NCBI RefSeq assembly: GCF_900184965.1
Contig: NZ_FXYA01000204.1
Location: forward strand, 1 to 64,000
Origin: Akkermansia muciniphila
GTDB taxonomy: Bacteria; Verrucomicrobiota; Verrucomicrobiia; Verrucomicrobiales; Akkermansiaceae
Length of the DNA stretch: 64,000 bases
Direction of reading: 5' to 3'
The notes under the pieces: generated by a model
Seen by the model: the letters and a program-made list of their open reading frames with translations, nothing else
What the model was told of the DNA's origin: nothing
The model's database searches: none
Position numbers and translations under genes: made by a program
Shown: positions 46,347 to 62,042 of the stretch, piece by piece
How positions within the stretch are numbered: position 1 is the stretch's first letter
Layout of the letters: each line of letters starts with the position of its first letter

Positions 46347-46594
46347 GGTGGTCTCTACCCTTCTAACATGAGTGCCCTGTGCGCGGGGAGGGTAACATAG
46401 CCCATGCGGCGGTCAAGACTTGAACATGACTGCCTCCCGTTCCCTGCCGCGCCGGCTTCATTCGCTCCGGGAAAACCGTCATTCATGACAGGGGAGGCGC
46501 CGGGAGATTGAACGTGGGGGAAGAAGGAAGGCTCTCAACTGGTACAGGCACGCGGAATCTTTTCCCGTGCGGTCATTTCTTACTCAGCCAGCAT

Positions 46595-46798
46595 ATGAAA
46601 TCTTTTTTAGCAGCCATTTTAAGCCTGTTTATTCCCGGTCTCGGCCAGTTGTACAAGGGGCACTTTGTCCAGGCCATCATCTGGTTCCTGGTGGTGGGAG
46701 CAGCTTACGGCCTCCTCTATTGGTTCATCTTCGCCCTCATTCCCATTGTCCTGCATATTATTTGTATTCTGCAGGCTTACTTCATGGAAAATAAATGA
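46595..46798 (+). CDS. Small two-helix membrane protein
   Basis: A 67-residue protein of two membrane helices. The first part, SLFIPGLGQLYKGHFVQAII, carries the GLGQLYKGH turn seen in TM2-type small membrane proteins, and the second helix is FIFALIPIVLHIICILQAYF. I start at the ATG at 46595; an upstream TTG would add a poorly conserved, charged lead. Function unknown. Confidence 0.7.
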   Translation: MKSFLAAILSLFIPGLGQLYKGHFVQAIIWFLVVGAAYGLLYWFIFALIPIVLHIICILQAYFMENK

Positions 46799-47139
46799 TA
46801 CCCGTCGTTTCCGGCTTTATGGCCGGGATGGTTGAAAAAACATCCTGCGGATCGGCAGCGGCATTCATTCCCTGAGGTTGAAGAAGGAATACGCCGTTCA
46901 TGGCGGCATCATTCTTCTTGATACCGGTATTCGCAATGTTAACGGGCTTCCATTTGTTTACCTCGGAAACGTAAACACAACTTTTTGACTTTGAATTAAT
47001 CAATATCTTCGGGAAGTAGGCCAAGGGGATAATCCTACGATAAACAAAAACTCAGAGCCGTTCCGGAGTTGTTTCGGAACGGCTCTGGAGGGCCCGGAGG
47101 AAAGAGGCTGTGGGGAGCCTCCTTCCCCGTTTCTTTCTG
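46799..47139. other. Gene-free region downstream of the autotransporter
   Basis: No supportable gene. The right part holds the terminator at 47053-47087. The left part may carry the 3' end of the small membrane gene transcript (ccgtttccggctttatggccggg-like pairing near 46805-46830). Confidence 0.35.
47053..47087 (-). terminator. Rho-independent terminator of the autotransporter gene
   Basis: cagagccgttccg (47053-47065) and cggaacggctctg (47075-47087) form a perfect 13-bp stem. On the minus strand it is followed by AGUUUUUGUUU. It lies 52 bp past the stop. Confidence 0.9.
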
Positions 47140-50100
47140 TTAGAAGTCGTAACGGTAGCCGACGCTTCCGTTCACCGAGCTGGACCCGTCACGGATGTCC
47201 GCGTTGCCGTTGACGAAGACGGTCCCTTTCGTCCCCACCGGCACGCTCAGCCCCGCTCCGAGCTGCAATGCCGTCGTTCCCGCTTTCGCCCCTCTCACGC
47301 TTTGCGTGAAGCCGGGGTTGCCCAGCAGGGTGACGTTTGTTTCTCCCCTACGGTCTCCCAGGTCCTGCGCCGCGTTGACCCGGATTTCCCCCAGCGCTTC
47401 TCGTCCGAAGATGTTGCTGCCTACAAGACCCATCCAACGGCCGCCCAGCGCCACTGTTCCCGTCGTCCAGTCCTGCCGGCCGACGTTCAGGCCCGCGTTG
47501 CCCGCTCCCGTTTCTTCATAGTCGTCCATCCGCGTCGTCACCACCGAGGCGTTGAACAGCGGCTGCAGCACGCTGCTGCGGTTTTCGTCAAGGTAGATGT
47601 CGTAGGTGAGTTCGTACATGGCTCCAAGGCCCCACCCGCTGGTGCTGCCCTGCGTGCTGTAGCTTCCTTCTCCGTAGTTGACCGTGCGGTTGAGTTTCGC
47701 GTCGTTCCATCCTCCCGTCAGGATGAGCGTGTGCGCCCAGCGTTTGTTCTGGTAGCGCCCGAAGAGGCTGGCGTAGTAGCTGTCCAGGTGGCCGTCGGCG
47801 CTGTCCGCCGCGCTGGCCGTCAGGTCGCCGTAGCTGGCCGTGAAGGCCGCTCCCACGGTGATGCGGTCGCTGAGGTCCGCGTCCATGCCCACGGTGCATC
47901 CCCAGGTGGTGAGCCGGTAGCCGCTTTCATCCCCCCGGGTGTCGAGCTGGGCGTAGGAGCCCGTGCCTTCCATCCACATGTGGAAGCGGGGGAGGTCGTC
48001 GTTGACGTAGGCGGGGTTGACGCCCATGAGGGTGGTCCGGTTGCGGATCCAGCCCATCTGGTCGCGCAGGGCGTCCCGCTGCGCCGTACCCAGCGCGTTG
48101 ACTGTGCTTCCCGACACCGCTGCCATGGCGCGGGAGGCTTCGGAGAGGTTGCCGTTGCTGATCATGGTGCTGACGCCGTTCATGAATTGGGCCAGCTGGG
48201 AGTCGGAATCCAGGTTTTTGCGGGCTTCCCAGAGCAGGCTGGCTCCAGCGGCGGAATTCCATGTGTCGGCCGCGGGAGAGAAGAGGTTTTCCTGACGGAG
48301 CGTGGCATTGAGCAGGATGTCGTTTCCGTCGCGGCTCAGGGTGGCGTCCTGATAGTAAACGGCGAAGAGGCCGGATATCCGGGCGGCGAGGTTTTGTCCG
48401 TCTTCCAAACCGCTGATGCTGTCGGTGGCGCTCATCAGGATGATGTCATGAAGGTCGCTTCCCGCGTTCATGGCGGCATTCCCTTCCATGTTGGAGAGGA
48501 GGAAGTCGGCTCCGTCCTGCACGGTGATGGTGCCCGCCGTCAGCATGGGGGCGCCGAAGGGGGCGTCCTGGTTGAAGTTGTAGATCAGTTCCGTCGTGGA
48601 GCCGTTCTGGAAGGTGGCGCTTTCCACGTTGAGCGTGGTGTTGGCGTTGCCCTGGGCATCCCCGGTGGCTTCAATACGCAGGGTGCCGTTGTTTCCGGCG
48701 GTGATGCCGTTGTAGTTCAGCGTGGAGGTGTCTGCGGTGCCTTTCAGGACAAGGATGCCTCCGTCACGGACGGCGAGGTCGTAGTCCTCATTGCCGGTTT
48801 GCAGGTATTGGGTGGTTTTCCCGGAGATGTCCAGGGCGCCGCTGCCTTCCAGCGTGCCGGAGAAAGTTCCGGCGGAGGTTGTCGCCGAGGAGATGGCGAG
48901 GCTGCCTCCGTTCATGGACAGGGTTCCGGCGCCGGAGAGGCTGCTGATGGTGCCGGCTTCCGTTCCGGAGAGGTTCAGCGTGCCGTCAGCGGTGATTGCG
49001 GGTCCGTCCAGCCGGGCTTCTCCGCCCAGGGCCAGTTCCGCTCCTTCCCGGATACGGAGGCAGCCGGTTCCGGTGATGGCTCCGTCGTTGATATTGCTTG
49101 TTCCGGTCAGGTCAAAAGTTCCCTGAATGGTCAGGGTTCCTCCGGCTTCCGTAACGGTCATGGTTTCGATTTCAGCGTTGCCGTTGATGGTCAGGCCTCC
49201 TCCTTCCAGAGTAAGGGTGTCCAGGGAGTTTTCCGCGCCGTTGAGGACGATGCTTCCTTCACGCAGGACCAGGGTTTCCACGTTCATCTTTCCTCCGACC
49301 GTCAGCGCTCCGATTCCTTCTTTGATGAAGGTGACGTTGCTGCCGCCCGTGATGCTGCCGCCCATGACGGTGTCCTGGCCGGCCGGGTCGATGTCGTCTT
49401 CTCCCGTCTCTATTTGTTTGTTGTTGAGGATGACGACGGCCGTGCTGTCTCCGGTGTTGTTGACGACCAGGCTGCTGCCCGTGGATCCCATCAGGTTGTT
49501 GATTCTAGCTCCCTGTCCGTCGGCTTCGCCTGGTGCTCCGGCCAGGTTGACCGTCAGGGTCTGTCCGCCCCCGATGACGACGCCGGCGTAGCCGGAGAGC
49601 GTTTGATAGGAGTTGACTTCATGGGCGTCACCTCCTTCCGCCTGCACGCGGTAGAGGCCGGCGGACGCTCCGCTGAGCACCAGGCTGCCTCCGTCCGTTC
49701 CGGTGACCCGGATGCCGTAGTTGGCCAGAAGGTCGGTAGTGAAGGCGATGTCTCCCAGGTCGCCGACGGTCAGCGTTCCGCTGGTCAGGGTCAGGTAGCT
49801 GGAAGAGTCGTCGGTTTTGTGGTCCAGCAGAAGGTTGACGACGGCGTCGTTGCTCAGGTCCAGCGTCAGCCCTTCTCCCGATATGGTCAGGTTCGGGTCG
49901 CTTCCCGTTGCGCTGCCGTTGCTGATGACGGCGTCAGATGCCTGCGTGTCCTGGCCGATGTTTTCCGTTCCCAGGGCGATGGTTAGTCCGTCCAGGCCGC
50001 CTTCTCCTACGGTTACGGTTCCGCTGACTCCGGTCAGACGGGAGCCGGAGGAGATATTCCACGTTCCTTTCATACGGCTGCCGTCGGCTCCGGAGAGGTT

Positions 50101-52737
50101 CAGGCTGCCTGCCGTGATGGAGATTCCTTCCGTGGTTCCGTCAAGGATGGTTTGCGCTCCTGCCGCGTCCGCTCCGAGTTTCAGGTTTCCCGCTCCGGTT
50201 TTGGTCAGGGACGGGCTGTCGGTCAGTGCCCAGATGGTAGCCGAAATTCCTTCCTGCTCGACATTAATTTCATCAAACCGGGTGAAGGTGACGTTTTGGA
50301 AGTTCCCGTCTCCAAAGGTTCCCTTGAGTACCAGCGTCCTGTCTCCTTCGACCGCCGCTCCGGCGCTTCCGCCGACGGTGATGCCGCCGTCTTCCCCTTC
50401 CGCCCCAAAGACGCTTCCTCCCGTCAGGGAGACGAGGACGCCGCCTCCTACCGTGCCGCAGTTGCCCGCGCCGTAGATGTCGCCCAGGTAGGCGCCCTTT
50501 CCAAGGGTGACGGTGACGTTGCCGCCAATGCTGACGGGCAGCGCTGTGGGATCTTCCGCCGTCCACGTGTTTCCTCTCCAGGAGCCGCCCACGATGTTGC
50601 CCGTGAAGGTGGAGCCTCCGTCAATGGAGACGATGGTGTTTCCGTTGGTGGTCAGCGTCGTGCCGTTGCCCCAGTTCCAGAAGGAGCCGCCCATGATGTT
50701 TCCCGTGAAGGTGATTCCTTCTTTTCCGGTTATGGAGACGCCTGAGTTTCCTTCCACTTTTTGTACGGCTCCGTTGCTTTCGGATGCCGTATTTCCGTAA
50801 CTGCCCCCATAAATGTTTTTGACGAAGTTGTTGTGTCCTTCCGTGTCGGAGAGTTCCGCATTGCTTACATTAATCGTTACCGAGGTGTTGCCCCGCACCG
50901 TCGTTCCGGATGCCGTGTTGGCTGTCCACGCGCTTCCGCCCGTGATGAAGTTCTGGTCTGTGACGTTGCGGAAACCTCCCAGGTTGACGGTCGCGTTGTT
51001 GCTGTACTGAATGCCGGTGACCAGGACGCTCGTGTTTCCGGTGATGGTAGTGACGGCATTGTGGGCGGAGGTGCTTCCTCCGATGATGGCCCCCGCCACG
51101 ATGGCGTTATCTTTGACGGTAACGTTTGTGTTGCCCGTCAGGGTGGTGCTCGCTCCCTTGTTATTTCCGCCGATGACGTGTTCCGCCGTGGCGTTTCCCG
51201 AGAGCTGCACATGGGTGTCTCCCGTCAGCGTGCTGGTCTGGAGGTTGGTGCTCCATTCGTTGGATACGCCCCCAACGACGGTGCCGAATGGCCCCCCGAT
51301 GATATCCATCCAGACGTCCCCCTGGTAGTTGAGGTTGCCGGACGGCAGGGTTGCCCCGTTGTTGTATACTCCGTTCAGGTTGATTTTGGTTCCGCCGCTG
51401 TTGGTGATTTGATAGACTTTATCCCCGCTGCTCGTCAGGGTTCCGTCCAGATATCCCAGGCTGACATTGGCCGCGTTCCCCTCCCCAAGGGTCAGCGTAA
51501 AGGCGTTTTTTACCGTTTCTTCCAACGCCCCTGCCGCTCCCGCGGATACCCACGTCACGCTGGATATAGCCCCTTCTTCAATCGTCAGCACGCTGCCTTC
51601 TATGCTGTATTGTCCCGTTGCCAATCCCGTAACGGTAAAGTTCGAGCCGAGGTTGCTCCCTAAATCAAACGTGTATCCCTGGTCTTCCTCCACCAGATTG
51701 TCAAGTGCGCCGCCGATATCAATGGTGCCTGAAGTGAAGGTGACATTTTTCTTGGTAAAGGAGGAGCCTGATTCCGTATAGGTTAACTTGGTTCCGTCAA
51801 TTGTTGCGTTTTTCAATGTGCCGGTGCCGTTCATGTTCAACACGGCATTTGCCCCCAGAGTGGCGGAGGTGAAATCCAGCGTTCCTCCCTCCATGGTGAT
51901 TATGCCGGAATAGGCCAGGGAAGAATTATTGATTTTCAAGGCGCCCCCTTGGGCCGTGATGTTCGCGTTGATGACGGATCCCGTCAGGTTCTGAGTACCC
52001 GTTCCGGCCATAATCAGATTTATTCCCCCCGTGGGAGTAGTGTTGCCGTTGACTCCGGAATGTTGCGTGGTTGCCCCGATGCTTCCCCCATACGTGTAAT
52101 TCCCGTTGCCCGTCAGGGTAAGATCCGCTCTGGAAGAATTGGCTGACTGGACGCGTCCTTTATGCGTTCCGCTGGAGCCGTCGGCATCATTTAAACCGGC
52201 CAGAGAAGCGGCATTGGAAATTTGCAACGTCAGAGCACTGGAACTTTGATTGATTGATCCCGACAAATCCACTGTTGCGTTGGCGAGCGCCGTGCCCGTA
52301 ATCTGGAGAATGGCTCCTCCGGCTTGTGTTCCCTTTTGGGAAAGGATAATGTTCCCGGCGAAGCTGCTTTCCTGGGAACCAAGCACAAACTTGGAGGCAT
52401 AGCCGGCATTGCCGTTAGCCGCTACCAGCGTCAGATTTCCTTCTCCGGCAAATGCCCCGTTCAAATTGATAGTACAGCCGCCGTTAGAATTCTGATTAAT
52501 GGTAAACGAGGAGTCTGCTCCAATATAAAGTCCTGTGGTGTAATTGTTGTTTCCTGAATTTACATCAAGGCTGACGGATTGGTTCCCAGTAACTGAATAT
52601 TCATTGGCGGGCTCGTTGTTGTTGAAGGTGGAGTCCGCTCCTCATGCGGGAGATTCAGGAGTTGGGGCAGCCAGGGAAACGCCGGTATAACAAGCCAGAA
52701 CAGCGGGCAGCAGGGTAATAGGGAGATGGAGACGCAT
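47140..52737 (-). CDS. Giant autotransporter, interrupted by an in-frame TGA at codon 32
   Basis: The frame from the ATG at 52735-52737 to the stop at 47140 holds 1866 codons. Codons 1-31 encode a signal peptide ending GVSLAAPTPESPA. Codon 32 is TGA (52642-52644); the same frame then stays open to the end. The passenger is a long, Gly/Thr/Ser-rich beta-solenoid with repeats such as NVTVTLGKGAYLGDIYGAGN and autotransporter-type strands. The last 290 or so residues are a beta-barrel (HMWMEGTGSYAQL to the terminal GYRYDF). A strong promoter lies at 52768-52796. Without readthrough the barrel product would be lost: after the TGA the first in-frame alternative start is a TTG at 52464, lacking any signal peptide. 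Could be a pseudogene, a switched-off allele or a base error. Confidence 0.82.
52642..52644 (-). other. In-frame TGA stop in the autotransporter gene
   Basis: Plus-strand tca reads TGA in the frame of both the signal peptide (52737 down) and the passenger (to 47140). The next 59 codons after it are open and continue the passenger style (STFNNNEPANEYSVTGNQSV). One base change would restore the gene. Confidence 0.9.
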
Positions 52738-52767
52738 TGTAAAAATGTTAGATGTTAATTTTTTGCG

Positions 52768-52796
52768 TATATAACGGATTGGAAATTTGATGTCAA
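52768..52796 (-). promoter_or_regulatory. Near-consensus sigma-70 promoter of the autotransporter, with the 15-bp element in its spacer
   Basis: On the minus strand TTGACA (52791-52796) and TATATA (52768-52773) are separated by exactly 17 nt. The spacer is one base, then the 15-bp element (52775-52789), then one base. The start codon is 31 bp from the -10. Confidence 0.8.
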
Positions 52797-53003
52797 GTTG
52801 AAAATACCAGTTCTTGGATTTTCAAACTCTCACTGTAAGTGTGTTATGATTTTTTAAATCTCTAAAATTGGATTTTTGCTCTTTCATTTAAATCTCCTTT
52901 GAAATAAGGGGAAAATCATCGTTATGCTTTCATCATGAATATAAAATATCAAATTTTATGTTACATGGGCTAATATAGGGTTCATCGCCGAATTTCCAAT
53001 CCG
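52775..53003. repeat. Inverted pair of the 15-bp element flanking 199 bp upstream of the autotransporter
   Basis: cggattggaaatttg (52775-52789) and cgaatttccaatccg (52989-53003) are reverse complements at 14 of 15 positions. The arms CGGATT and AATT(C/T)G are the same as in the pair at 9979-10163, while the centre is GGA instead of CCA. The -35 hexamer of the promoter lies inside the flanked segment and the -10 outside. The rest of the 300-bp gap is AT-rich and gene-free. Confidence 0.7.
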
Positions 53004-53041
53004 CTTTTCCTCATTTTCATGAAATAACGCGGAGAGACCAT

Positions 53042-53078
53042 AAAAAAGGCCGCCCCCCGGAAACGGGAAGCGGCCTTT
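53042..53078 (-). terminator. Rho-independent terminator of the rpoBC operon
   Basis: aaaggccgc (53045-53053) and gcggccttt (53070-53078), with a ccgg/ccgg-type extension inside, followed on the minus strand by UUUUUUAUGG. It lies 23 bp past the rpoC stop. Confidence 0.88.
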
Positions 53079-53100
53079 GAATGTGGATGGAGTGAAGGGC

Positions 53101-57297
<4,197 letters not shown>

Positions 57298-57369
57298 ATA
57301 TTGAAAGTTTAAAGGAGGTTTGGTGTCCGCCCCCGCGTTTTGCGGCGCGGGGGCGGAATGCGGTGGATA

Positions 57370-60300
57370 TTAGAATTTGAGGTCGGAGAAGTCGACGTCC
57401 GCCAGGCCGGCCATGTCGTCGCTGTCAAAGCCTTCCGTCATGCCGTCCACAGGAGTGAGATCCGTGCCGCCGAGTTGCAGGGAGGGTTGTTCATCCTTGC
57501 TGCCGGGGCGTACGTTCAGCCCCAGGGACTGCATTTCCTTCATCAGAACGTTGAAGGATTCCGGAGTTCCGGCTTCCAGGGTATTATCCCCCTTCACGAT
57601 GGATTCGTAAATGCGGGTACGGCCCTGAACGTCGTCGGACTTGACGGTGAGAAGCTCCTGGAGGGTATAGGCGGCGCCATAGGCTTCCAGCGCCCACACT
57701 TCCATTTCCCCGAAACGCTGGCCGCCGTATTGGGCCTTGCCGCCCAGGGGCTGCTGCGTGACCAGGCTGTACGGACCCACGGCACGGGCGTGAATCTTGT
57801 CCGCCACCAGGTGGTTCAACTTGAGCATGTAGGTCTGGCCTACCACCACCGGGTTGTGGAAAGGTTCGCCGGTCAGGCCGTCATAAAGGGTGCTCTTCCC
57901 GCCTACGGTTCCGTCCTTGCCGTCGCCGATCCAGGTGAAACCGTCCACCTTCTTGGCTTCGGACATGTAATTCCAGATGGTTTCTTCACTGATGCCGTCG
58001 AACACCGGAGTGGCCACTTTGAAGCCGAGGGCTCTGGCAGCGATGCCGAGGTGAGCTTCAAGCACCTGTCCCACATTCATTCGGGAAGGCACGCCCAAGG
58101 GGTTCAGCACGATGTCCACCGGAGTGCCGTCCGCAAGGAAGGGCATATCCTGTTCCGGAACGATTTTGGCGACAACGCCCTTGTTGCCGTGGCGGCCGGC
58201 CATCTTGTCACCCACGCCGAGCTTGCGCTTGGCGGCGATGTATACTTTGACTTCTTTCAGTCCGCCGGGTTCGGATTCGTCTCCGGATTCCATCTGATCC
58301 AGTCGGTGTTCCCGTTCGTCATCCAGTTCCGTAAAGCGGCCTTCAAAGGAGGTGATGATTTCCAGAATCTTGTTGCGGATCGGGCTGGGCTCGATTTCGA
58401 TGTGGTCGTGAACCAGGGCCAGCTTGCGCAGCAGGGTCTTGGTGATTTTCCGGTTGGCCGGGATGATGATTTCACCGGTCTGTTCGTTGACGACGTCCAA
58501 CGGGATTTTTTCGCCCAGAAGAATGTCGGAGAGCTTCTTGGTCAACTGGTCAATAAGCTGTTCTTTCTTCTTCTTGTGTTCGTCGTTGATTTTCTTGAAC
58601 TGCTTTTTCTTCTCCGCGCTGTCCACGACGAGGTCGCCGCGGTGGTGGCCGGAACCCGTGGAAGAAATGCGCACGTCCATCACAATGCCGGTGCAACCGG
58701 AGGGAACGCGGAGGGATGTATCTTTCACTTCCGCGGCCTTTTCACCGAAGATGGCGCGAAGGAGGCGTTCTTCCGGGGCCAGTTCCGTTTCCGATTTAGG
58801 AGTGATTTTGCCGACGAGAATGTCGCCGGGTTTCACTTCCGCGCCGATGCGGATGACGCCGTCATGATCCAGGTTTTTCAGGGCTTCATCACCGGCGTTC
58901 GGGATATCACGGGTGATTTCTTCCGGGCCCAGCTTGGTATCACGGGCCTGCACTTCAAACTCGGAGATGTGGATGGAGGTGAAGGTGTCTTCCTTCACGG
59001 TCTTTTCGGAGATGACAATAGCGTCTTCGAAGTTGTAGCCGTTCCACGGCATGTAGGCCACCAGAACGTTGCGGCCAAGGGCCAGTTCGCCCTGGTCCGT
59101 GTTCGGGCCGTCCGCCAGCACGTCGCCGGTTTTGATTTTGTCGCCGCGGCGCACGATAGGACGCTGGTTGATGCAGGTGCCGGCATTGGAACGCATGAAC
59201 TTGCGCAGGGGATAGACGTAAACGCCATTGTCGCGGTCCGTGCGCACACTGTCGGGATCGGACAGGAACACTTCCGGGCGCACGGGCAGTTCTCCGTCTT
59301 TCGTGGTGATGATGACTTCAGCCGTGGCGGAGGCCACGATGCCGTCCGCTTCCGCCAGAACGACGGAACGGGAGTCCCTGGCGCACTTGCCTTCAATGCC
59401 GGTTCCCACGTACGGGGATTCCGCCACCATCAGAGGCACGCCCTGGCGCTGCATGTTGGAGCCCATCAGGGCGCGGTTGGCGTCGTCATGTTCCAGGAAG
59501 GGGATAAGACCTGCGGCGATGGAGACGAGCTGCTTGGGAGATACGTCCATGTAATGCACGTCCGCCGGATCCACTTCGATGAATTCTCCCTTTTCGCGGG
59601 CGGTTACGCGGGAGGTCGTGAAGTTGCCCTGTTCGTCCAGCGGGTTGTTGGCCTGGGCGATGAGATAGCCTTCTTCCTGATCGGCGGTGACGTATTCAAT
59701 GGTATTGGTGACCCGGCCGTTTTCCACCTTGCGGTAAGGCGTTTCAATGAACCCGAATTCATTGATGCGGGCGTAGGTGCACATGGAGTTGATCAGGCCG
59801 ATGTTGGGGCCTTCCGGCGTTTCAATGGGGCAAATGCGCCCGTAGTGGGAGGGATGCACGTCCCGGACTTCGAAACCGGCCCGGTCACGGTTCAGACCGC
59901 CGGGCCCCAGGGCGGAAAGGCGGCGCTTGTGCGTCAATTCCGCAAGGGGGTTGATCTGGTCCATGAATTGGGAGAGCTGGGAACGGCCGAAGAAATCGCG
60001 CACGACGGCGCTGAGGGCCTTCGGATTGATGAGTTTGCTGGGCGTGACGCCTTCAATGTTCTGGTCAATGAGGGTCATGCGTTCCTTGACCAGGCGTTCG
60101 GTGCGGGCGAGACCTACGCGGCACTGGTTGGCCATAAGTTCGCCTACGGCGCGTACGCGGCGGCTGCCCAGGTGGTCGATGTCGTCCACCATGCCTTCAC
60201 CCTTCTTGAGACGCAGGAGGTATTTGAGGGCGGCCAGGAAATCTTCCGCCGTCATCAGGCGCTGGTCCAGGCTGGTGTCCAGACCGAGCTTCTGGTTGAT

Positions 60301-61341
60301 TTTATAGCGTCCCACGCGGGTGAGGTCGTATTTCTTGGGATCGTCAAAAAGCCTCTTGAGCAGGGTGCGTGCCTGAGCCGCCGTAGCGGGGTCTCCGGGC
60401 CTCAGCCGTTTGTAGATTTCCTTGAGGGCGGATTCTTCGTCGTGAGCGGGATCCTTTTTCAGGGTTTTGATCAGCACGTCGTCCTCGCTCTGGTCAATGA
60501 CGTCGATTTTCTTGATGCCGAACTGGAGGAGCTGGCGAACCACACCCATGTTGAGCTGTTCGAAAGCCTTGGCAAGAACCAGATCCTTGTCCTTGATCGT
60601 GTCTACAGCCACGAGGTTGTGCAGATCTTCTTCCGTCATGTCTTCGCTCAGGGGAAGCGTGCGGATGTTGTAGAACTGGCTGACGATGTCACGGTCCGTT
60701 TTGAAACCCAGGTAACGCATAAACGTCGTCGCAAGGAACTTGCGGCGGCGGCGGCGGCGGTCAAGGTAAACGTAGAGCAGGTCATTGGTGTCAAACTGCA
60801 CCTCCAGCCAGGAGCCCCGGTCCGGGATGATGCGGAAGGAGTGAAGCAGTTTCCCGTTCAGGTGCTGGGCGCTTTCAAAGCAAATGCCCGGGGAACGGTG
60901 AAGCTGGGACACGATGACGCGTTCGGCGCCGTTGATGACAAAGGTGCCGCGGTTGGTCATCATGGGGAGTTCCCCCATATAAACCGTTTCTTCCTTGGAC
61001 TCGTTGTCGGATTTGAGCTTGAAGGTGACCTGAAGGGCGGCGCTGTAGGTTTCCCCCGCGCGGATGGCCTCGTAATCGCTCATCTTCGGCTGTTCAATGT
61101 CGTAGGAGACGAAGTCGAGCTCAATGTTTTCGTCATAGCTCTTGATAGGAAAGATTTCCTTCAGAACGCCTTGTAACCCGATGTTTTTCCTGGCCGCGGC
61201 CGGCGTGTCCTGTTGTAGAAAATCGAAGTATGATTGAAGTTGGATCTCAATAAGGTTCGGAGGTTCGATGACTTCCTTGATATTCCCGAAGTAGAGTCGC
61301 TTTGACATGGGCTGCTGTGGCGGAGATGTTATGGTTTGCAT
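57370..61341 (-). CDS. rpoB: DNA-directed RNA polymerase subunit beta
   Basis: A 1323-residue subunit. The rifampicin-region landmark is [20 protein letters not shown] then [20 protein letters not shown]. Further down are the conserved [17 protein letters not shown] and [16 protein letters not shown]. The C-terminal [20 protein letters not shown] followed by [18 protein letters not shown] is typical. No insertion of unusual size was noticed. A strong hairpin (61459-61495) separates it from rplL. Confidence 0.98.
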   Translation of the reverse strand: MQTITSPPQQPMSKRLYFGNIKEVIEPPNLIEIQLQSYFDFLQQDTPAAARKNIGLQGVLKEIFPIKSYDENIELDFVSYDIEQPKMSDYEAIRAGETYSAALQVTFKLKSDNESKEETVYMGELPMMTNRGTFVINGAERVIVSQLHRSPGICFESAQHLNGKLLHSFRIIPDRGSWLEVQFDTNDLLYVYLDRRRRRRKFLATTFMRYLGFKTDRDIVSQFYNIRTLPLSEDMTEEDLHNLVAVDTIKDKDLVLAKAFEQLNMGVVRQLLQFGIKKIDVIDQSEDDVLIKTLKKDPAHDEESALKEIYKRLRPGDPATAAQARTLLKRLFDDPKKYDLTRVGRYKINQKLGLDTSLDQRLMTAEDFLAALKYLLRLKKGEGMVDDIDHLGSRRVRAVGELMANQCRVGLARTERLVKERMTLIDQNIEGVTPSKLINPKALSAVVRDFFGRSQLSQFMDQINPLAELTHKRRLSALGPGGLNRDRAGFEVRDVHPSHYGRICPIETPEGPNIGLINSMCTYARINEFGFIETPYRKVENGRVTNTIEYVTADQEEGYLIAQANNPLDEQGNFTTSRVTAREKGEFIEVDPADVHYMDVSPKQLVSIAAGLIPFLEHDDANRALMGSNMQRQGVPLMVAESPYVGTGIEGKCARDSRSVVLAEADGIVASATAEVIITTKDGELPVRPEVFLSDPDSVRTDRDNGVYVYPLRKFMRSNAGTCINQRPIVRRGDKIKTGDVLADGPNTDQGELALGRNVLVAYMPWNGYNFEDAIVISEKTVKEDTFTSIHISEFEVQARDTKLGPEEITRDIPNAGDEALKNLDHDGVIRIGAEVKPGDILVGKITPKSETELAPEERLLRAIFGEKAAEVKDTSLRVPSGCTGIVMDVRISSTGSGHHRGDLVVDSAEKKKQFKKINDEHKKKKEQLIDQLTKKLSDILLGEKIPLDVVNEQTGEIIIPANRKITKTLLRKLALVHDHIEIEPSPIRNKILEIITSFEGRFTELDDEREHRLDQMESGDESEPGGLKEVKVYIAAKRKLGVGDKMAGRHGNKGVVAKIVPEQDMPFLADGTPVDIVLNPLGVPSRMNVGQVLEAHLGIAARALGFKVATPVFDGISEETIWNYMSEAKKVDGFTWIGDGKDGTVGGKSTLYDGLTGEPFHNPVVVGQTYMLKLNHLVADKIHARAVGPYSLVTQQPLGGKAQYGGQRFGEMEVWALEAYGAAYTLQELLTVKSDDVQGRTRIYESIVKGDNTLEAGTPESFNVLMKEMQSLGLNVRPGSKDEQPSLQLGGTDLTPVDGMTEGFDSDDMAGLADVDFSDLKF

Positions 61342-61458
61342 CCTGAAGAACCCGGATGCTGGGCTGGGCGGTCCTTTCCCTGAAGGGCGGAACCGACTGG
61401 AAGCGTTTTACGGGATAAAAAGCCTCTAGTCGATCACGCGGGATGTGAAGACGAGGAA

Positions 61459-61495
61459 GCGCAACAGGAGAAAAACGGCTTTTCTCCTGTTGCGC
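61459..61495 (-). promoter_or_regulatory. 16-bp perfect hairpin between rplL and rpoB
   Basis: gcgcaacaggagaaaa (61459-61474) and ttttctcctgttgcgc (61480-61495) pair perfectly around a 5-nt loop. On the minus-strand transcript no U tract follows. In Escherichia coli this same gap holds an attenuator and an RNase III site that lower rpoBC relative to rplJL expression. A similar processing or partial-termination role is inferred here. Confidence 0.6.
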
Positions 61496-61509
61496 GGGAA
61501 GTAAAAAGC

Positions 61510-61884
61510 TTACTTGACGTCCACCTTGGCGCCGGCTTCTTCCAGCTTGGCTTTGGCAGCGTTGGCTTCGTCCTTGGAGACGGCTTCCAGGATGACGGCG
61601 GGAGTGCCTTCAACCAGTTTCTTGGCGTCCACCAGGCCGAGACCGGCCTTCACTTCGCGGACGGCCTTAATGACGGCGATCTTGTTGGCGCCGGCTTCCG
61701 TCAGGACGACGTTGAATTCGGTCTTTTCTTCTTCAGCTTCGGCAGGAGCGGCGGCAGCGCCGGCGGCGGCTACGGGAGCAGCGGCGGAAACGCCCCACTT
61801 TTCTTCCAGGAGCTTGACGAGGTCGGCAGCTTCCAGGATGGTAAGGGTGCCGAGTTCTTCAGCGATTTTGTTAATATCAGCCAT
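61510..61884 (-). CDS. rplL: Ribosomal protein L7/L12
   Basis: A 124-residue acidic stalk protein. N-terminal dimerisation domain [20 protein letters not shown], a flexible Ala/Pro/Glu hinge ([20 protein letters not shown]), and a C-terminal domain with [20 protein letters not shown] and [19 protein letters not shown]. It recruits translational GTPases. Start ATG at 61882-61884; the longer frame upstream is not credible. Confidence 0.97.
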   Translation of the reverse strand: MADINKIAEELGTLTILEAADLVKLLEEKWGVSAAAPVAAAGAAAAPAEAEEEKTEFNVVLTEAGANKIAVIKAVREVKAGLGLVDAKKLVEGTPAVILEAVSKDEANAAKAKLEEAGAKVDVK

Positions 61885-62042
61885 TGTATTATTTTCTAGT
61901 TTGGTTTCGAGTCGCGCCAAGAGCCAACTTGGCATTTCAGTTCTCCGGCCGGAGTTCCGACAAGGAACCTGTAGGAGAGTCGGGTCCGGTTTTCACACAT
62001 TTGGCTAGAGTGCAACCGGACCGTCCGGTCAAGGGGTTGGTA

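Noticed and set aside
46782-47024. Minus-strand 80-codon frame downstream of the autotransporter
   Set aside because: TTG start, no ribosome-binding site, no recognisable features, and located after a strong terminator.
47110-49986. A 958-codon plus-strand frame opposite the autotransporter barrel and passenger
   Set aside because: Val/Gly/Asp-rich shadow; the real barrel is on the minus strand with a terminator after it.
52642-52644. TGA as selenocysteine in the autotransporter
   Set aside because: No selenoprotein context, a non-conserved linker position, and I saw no convincing SECIS-like hairpin right after it.
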